Below are positions 27,481-30,310 of a stretch of DNA of 30,310 nt, in pieces. Made by a program: the position numbers and the translations under genes. Source of the DNA: Anaerolineales bacterium (GTDB lineage Bacteria; Chloroflexota; Anaerolineae; Anaerolineales; Anaerolineaceae); NCBI GenBank assembly GCA_020060485.1, contig JAGVAB010000083.1, positions 1-30,310 on the forward strand, given 5' to 3'. The first letter of the stretch is position 1. The number at the start of each line of letters is the position of its first letter. Below the pieces are notes generated by a model. That model was not told where the DNA came from, ran no database searches, and was given only the letters and a program-made list of their open reading frames with translations.

Positions 27481-28809
27481 ATGAAAAAAGGCACCTATTT
27501 TATTGCTTCTTTGGGTTGTGCCAAGAACACTGTCGACTCTGAATCGATGGCTTTGCTGCTGGCAAAGGAAGGCTTGCATATGGCTTCCAAACCGGAAGAT
27601 GCGCAATTCCTGATCGTCAACACCTGCGGATTCATCGATGCTGCCCGCCAGGAATCACTTCAAGCACTCGAAGAATTCTCCGCCATAAAACAGCCCGGTC
27701 AGATCCTGATCGCCGCTGGTTGCTTGACCCAGCGGTTTCCACAGCTGGTCAGTGAACGGATCAAAGCCATCGACGCCATCATGGGTACACGCCGTTGGAT
27801 GGATATTGTCACAGTGGCGCAGAAAGCACAAGGCCGTCACCTTAAGACTCATTTCCACCTGCCTGATGTCTCGACTGTTGGTTCAGAAGATATCAATATC
27901 CTGAGAGCAGCCAGGCAAGGGGGCAGCGCCTACCTCAAGATCGCGGATGGCTGCCGCCGAACCTGCGCCTATTGCTCTATCCCTGCCATCAAAGGCACTC
28001 AGGTCAGCCGCCCACTGTCCCGCATCCTGAATGACGCTCGTGATCTGCAAAAAAGCCATGTCAAAGAGATTATCCTCATCTCGCAGGACACTTCAGATTA
28101 TGGCTCTGATCTGGGCATCAAGGACGGGCTTCCTTATCTGTTGGAAAACCTGGTCAATGCAGTACCGGAAATCCCCTGGATTCGTATCCTCTACACTTTT
28201 CCGGGCTTTGTCAGCGACCAATTGATCCGGCTCATGGCAGACACACCCCAAATCTTGCCCTATCTCGATCTTCCATTGCAACATGCGCACCCGGACGTTT
28301 TACGCCGCATGAACCGCCCTGCCAATATCCAGTGGGTATATGAAGCCATCGCCAAAATGCGTAACGCCATGCCAGAATTGGCTATGCGCACCACATTCAT
28401 TGTGGGACATCCTGGTGAAACCGACAAGGAATTCGATTTTCTCCTCAATTTCGTTCGCGAAATCCAGTTTGATCATGTGGGTGCATTCACTTTTTCCTTT
28501 GAAGAGGGTACACCCGGCGCTTCTATGGGCGACCCCGTCCCGTCTGAGATCAAAGAGCAGCGCTGGCAACAATTGATGCTCGTCCAGGAAGAGATCGCTC
28601 TGGAGAAAAACAGGCAATGGATCGGCAAAACGCTGCCGATATTGATCGAAGGCTGCGGAGATGGCATTTCTGTGGGACGCTCGTACCGTGACGCCCCCGA
28701 AATTGATGGGCTGGTCATTCTGTCCGATCAGGAACTGCCGGAGGGCAGCCTGGTCAATGTGAGGATCACAGATGCCTTGACCCACGACATGTTCGGTATC
28801 TTGGCTTGA
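27481..28809 (+). CDS. rimO: Ribosomal protein S12 methylthiotransferase RimO
   Basis: Radical-SAM methylthiotransferase of 442 aa that modifies an aspartate of ribosomal protein S12. The N-terminal UPF0004 domain has C13, C49 and C81 for an auxiliary Fe-S cluster. The radical-SAM motif is C158-x3-C162-x2-C165 in DGCRRTCAYC. The C-terminal TRAM domain ends the protein. ISQDTSDYGSDLG and the APEIDG motif separate it from the tRNA-modifying MiaB. Start ATG 27481 is 16 nt after the rodZ-like gene, which suggests co-transcription. All domains are full length. Confidence 0.94.
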   Translation: MKKGTYFIASLGCAKNTVDSESMALLLAKEGLHMASKPEDAQFLIVNTCGFIDAARQESLQALEEFSAIKQPGQILIAAGCLTQRFPQLVSERIKAIDAIMGTRRWMDIVTVAQKAQGRHLKTHFHLPDVSTVGSEDINILRAARQGGSAYLKIADGCRRTCAYCSIPAIKGTQVSRPLSRILNDARDLQKSHVKEIILISQDTSDYGSDLGIKDGLPYLLENLVNAVPEIPWIRILYTFPGFVSDQLIRLMADTPQILPYLDLPLQHAHPDVLRRMNRPANIQWVYEAIAKMRNAMPELAMRTTFIVGHPGETDKEFDFLLNFVREIQFDHVGAFTFSFEEGTPGASMGDPVPSEIKEQRWQQLMLVQEEIALEKNRQWIGKTLPILIEGCGDGISVGRSYRDAPEIDGLVILSDQELPEGSLVNVRITDALTHDMFGILA

Positions 28810-28833
28810 ATTTGCCTGCATAACTGCACATAT

Positions 28834-28865
28834 AAAAAAGAGGCTGTCCGTTTTTGGACAGCCTC
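28834..28865. terminator. Intrinsic terminator between rimO and the convergent TPR-like gene
   Basis: A perfect 10-bp stem (28840-28849 with 28856-28865) has a GTTTTT loop. Six A before it (28834-28839) give a T-tract for the minus-strand gene. The plus-strand tail (TTATTTTAT, starting a few bases on) is weaker. Confidence 0.85.
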
Positions 28866-28885
28866 ACGTGTTATTTTATAAGCCT

Positions 28886-30151
28886 TTATGGGGTGGGTGT
28901 GCCTTCTGGCGTAGGTTCCGTTGTAGGTAATTCTGCCGTTGGTTCCGTTGTAGGTAATTCTGCCGGCAAGGTTGCCGTGGGAGTAATCGGCGCAGGGGTG
29001 GAAGTCGGCGGTTGACAGATCAACTGAACTGCGGTTGCAGTTGGCGCCAGGTTGGCATCCCCGCCCAAGGATAGGGCAGTATTATATTGATCGCGGGCCA
29101 TGCAATATTCGCCCATTTCTGCCAATTGATTGCCATAAGCGATTGAAGCCAGCCGGAAACGCTCCATCACTGTCATGCCAGAGCCATCCCGCAGATTGGG
29201 GAGGGAAGCATACAGTTGGTGGAAGAACTCAACCACCTTGGGCCAATCCACTTCCCAAAATGCGACGCCCGTCATGTAATAGCGCGCCCAGGTACGATAC
29301 TGTTCTGCCTGACTATCAATCGGGCCATAACGACCGGCCTGTGCCAAATCGTACATGCCGCCTTCCAGGTTGCCTTCTGAAATGATCTTCTGAACCCCGC
29401 GGGAACGCAAGGCAAGGTAATACATACCATCCACTTCCAGCGCCCGATAATTGATATCCTCATCTCGCAATCGGTCCAGGGTAAAAATTGCAGCATTCCA
29501 ATCCTGACCACGGTATACCTGTATAGCCTGATTGAAGATCGCCTCCGCCCCGCGCAAATCCGGGGTCGGCGTAGGAGCAGGGCCTGTTTCCACAACAGAT
29601 GTGGGGGTGGTGATCATGGCCATCTGCATCATCACCTCGGTTAATTTCTCGGCTGCGCCGGGAAAACCTGGGTCAATCTGAATGATATATTCAAATCGGC
29701 GGCGGGCCATCTCATACCGCCCGGATTCCAATTCTGCCATTCCCAACTGGAACTGGGTGGTTGCAATCATGGCAACTTGATCCTGCTGCTGGTTCCAGCG
29801 TATCCGAAGCGCAGCCTGATATCCCAGGAGGCCACCGAGACCAGTTAGCAGCACAACCAGCAATACACCACCCAGCACAGTAAGCCAGCGGCGCGGTTTG
29901 CGCACTGGTTCAGTATCTGGCGAACCCATCGACGGAGGTGGTGCATACCCACCGGTGACAGAATGAGGGAACTCCGGTGCAGATGGACCTGCATCCCCTG
30001 AAGTGCGCACTGGCATGGTTTCACCCACACTACCCTCTTCCGAAACAGCTCTTGGCGAAATCGGCATGGTCTCATCCAGATTGAATTCGCCAGCTTGATT
30101 ATCACGGTTTGCCGGAATCGGCATGGTTTCATCTTCATTAAAATTGTACAT
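28886..30151 (-). CDS. Single-pass membrane TPR-like protein with N-terminal (D/G)ETMP repeats, unknown function
   Basis: Protein of 421 aa that I cannot assign to a named family. A disordered, probably cytoplasmic N-terminus carries (D/G)ETMP(I/V) three times, with threonines at about 9, 28 and 45. One transmembrane helix (about 89-111) is preceded by RKPRR, which fits an outside C-terminus. Outside, helical repeats resembling TPRs follow (AELESGRYEMARRRFEYIIQ; QVYRGQDWNAAIFTLDRL), and the tail is Thr/Pro-rich with a 9-residue repeat. ATG 30151 is preferred over TTG 30157 because the -10 box places the transcription start on it. Possible roles are scaffold or surface assembly factor; the threonine motifs suggest control by a Ser/Thr kinase. 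Confidence 0.75.
   Translation of the reverse strand: MYNFNEDETMPIPANRDNQAGEFNLDETMPISPRAVSEEGSVGETMPVRTSGDAGPSAPEFPHSVTGGYAPPPSMGSPDTEPVRKPRRWLTVLGGVLLVVLLTGLGGLLGYQAALRIRWNQQQDQVAMIATTQFQLGMAELESGRYEMARRRFEYIIQIDPGFPGAAEKLTEVMMQMAMITTPTSVVETGPAPTPTPDLRGAEAIFNQAIQVYRGQDWNAAIFTLDRLRDEDINYRALEVDGMYYLALRSRGVQKIISEGNLEGGMYDLAQAGRYGPIDSQAEQYRTWARYYMTGVAFWEVDWPKVVEFFHQLYASLPNLRDGSGMTVMERFRLASIAYGNQLAEMGEYCMARDQYNTALSLGGDANLAPTATAVQLICQPPTSTPAPITPTATLPAELPTTEPTAELPTTEPTPEGTPTP
28914..28965. repeat. Two tandem 25-bp copies (period 27 bp) in the 3' end of the TPR-like gene
   Basis: GGTTCCGTTG...TGCCG occurs identically at 28914-28938 and 28941-28965. It encodes a repeated nine-residue Thr/Pro/Glu unit (AELPTTEPT), and copy number may vary between strains. 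Confidence 0.85.
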
Positions 30152-30158
30152 AGGCAAT

Positions 30159-30191
30159 ATTATACCGTAGAATTTTAACCAACAATGTCAA
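30159..30191 (-). promoter_or_regulatory. Promoter of the TPR-like membrane protein (leaderless)
   Basis: A perfect minus-strand TATAAT (30164 to 30159) lies 7 nt before ATG 30151, and no Shine-Dalgarno can fit between. A perfect TTGACA (30191 to 30186) is present, but at a 21-bp spacing, so it may not be used as the -35. Confidence 0.65.
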
Positions 30192-30249
30192 GCCCTGCGG
30201 TACAATAGGGCAATTGCATCAAAAATCTTTTCTGCGATAAATGAATGTT

Positions 30250-30283
30250 TACCCCACCCCTAACCCCGCCCAAAGGCGGGGAA
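30250..30283. repeat. C-rich repeat fragment with small GC hairpin at the right edge
   Basis: The stretch ACCCCACCCCTAACCCC leads into CCCCGCC-CAAA-GGCGGGG (30264-30281), a 7-bp GC hairpin. C-rich palindromes of this general kind are dispersed in many bacterial genomes. No gene is seen from 30158 to the window end. Confidence 0.5.
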
Positions 30284-30310
30284 TGAGAAGCAAGCAGCGA
30301 GTTTGAGCGC

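Noticed and set aside
30199..30204. TACAAT as a plus-strand promoter at the right edge
   Set aside because: No acceptable -35 exists and no gene follows in the window.

Overview
The window reads as a housekeeping stretch of a bacterial chromosome, most likely from the Chloroflexota (Anaerolineae-like). This placement is an inference. It rests on the RodZ/MreB/SMC/ATP-synthase gene content, the Thr/Pro-rich linkers on proteins predicted to reach outside the membrane (PpiC, RodZ and the 28886-30151 protein), frequent TTG/GTG starts, and a heteromeric-type methylmalonyl-CoA mutase. No 16S rRNA or other decisive marker is present. I see no tRNA, rRNA, CRISPR array, phage gene or intact transposase.

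Left part, plus strand (212-7691): four genes with overlapping ends. They encode a UvrD/AddB-like protein with a degenerate Walker B, an intact UvrD-type helicase, a RecB/Cas4-type PD-(D/E)XK nuclease with an Fe-S cluster signature, and RecJ. This looks like a three-polypeptide AddAB-like end-resection machine plus a 5'-3' ssDNA exonuclease. Next comes rpsF-ssb-rpsR (7850-8890), then a membrane-anchored parvulin (8973-10286) and a bidirectional terminator.

Centre: smc, rnc and a threonine-synthase-like gene run leftward (15928 to 10374). A 404-bp divergent intergenic region follows. It holds a 22-bp perfect foldback inside a roughly 200-bp segment with degenerate terminal inverted repeats, which looks MITE-like. 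scpA (16333-17121, plus) encodes the kleisin partner of SMC and has the layout of a leaderless gene. A second bidirectional terminator separates it from a long leftward cluster (24839 to 17198): methylmalonyl-CoA mutase large subunit, methylmalonyl-CoA epimerase, atpA-atpG-atpD-atpC, mreB. Only F1 genes are present; atpB, atpE, atpF and atpH are absent here. AtpA carries an insertion of about 55 residues, and MreB lacks two residues normally used for ATP hydrolysis.

Right part, plus strand: rplI with its own strong promoter and an acidic C-terminal tail, a terminator, a rodZ-like gene with two HTH domains, and rimO. Convergent to rimO is a one-pass membrane TPR-like protein of unknown function (30151 to 28886). 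Its cytoplasmic tail repeats an (D/G)ETMP(I/V) motif three times, and it too appears to be leaderless.

Functional themes are DNA end processing and chromosome compaction (AddAB-like, RecJ, SSB, SMC, ScpA), translation (S6, S18, L9, RimO, RNase III), cell shape (MreB, RodZ) and energy/propionate metabolism (F1-ATPase, mutase, epimerase). I found no clear-cut new defence or mobile system. The most unusual items are the split AddAB-like module, the MreB substitutions, the DETMP-repeat membrane protein, the leaderless promoters and the foldback element.
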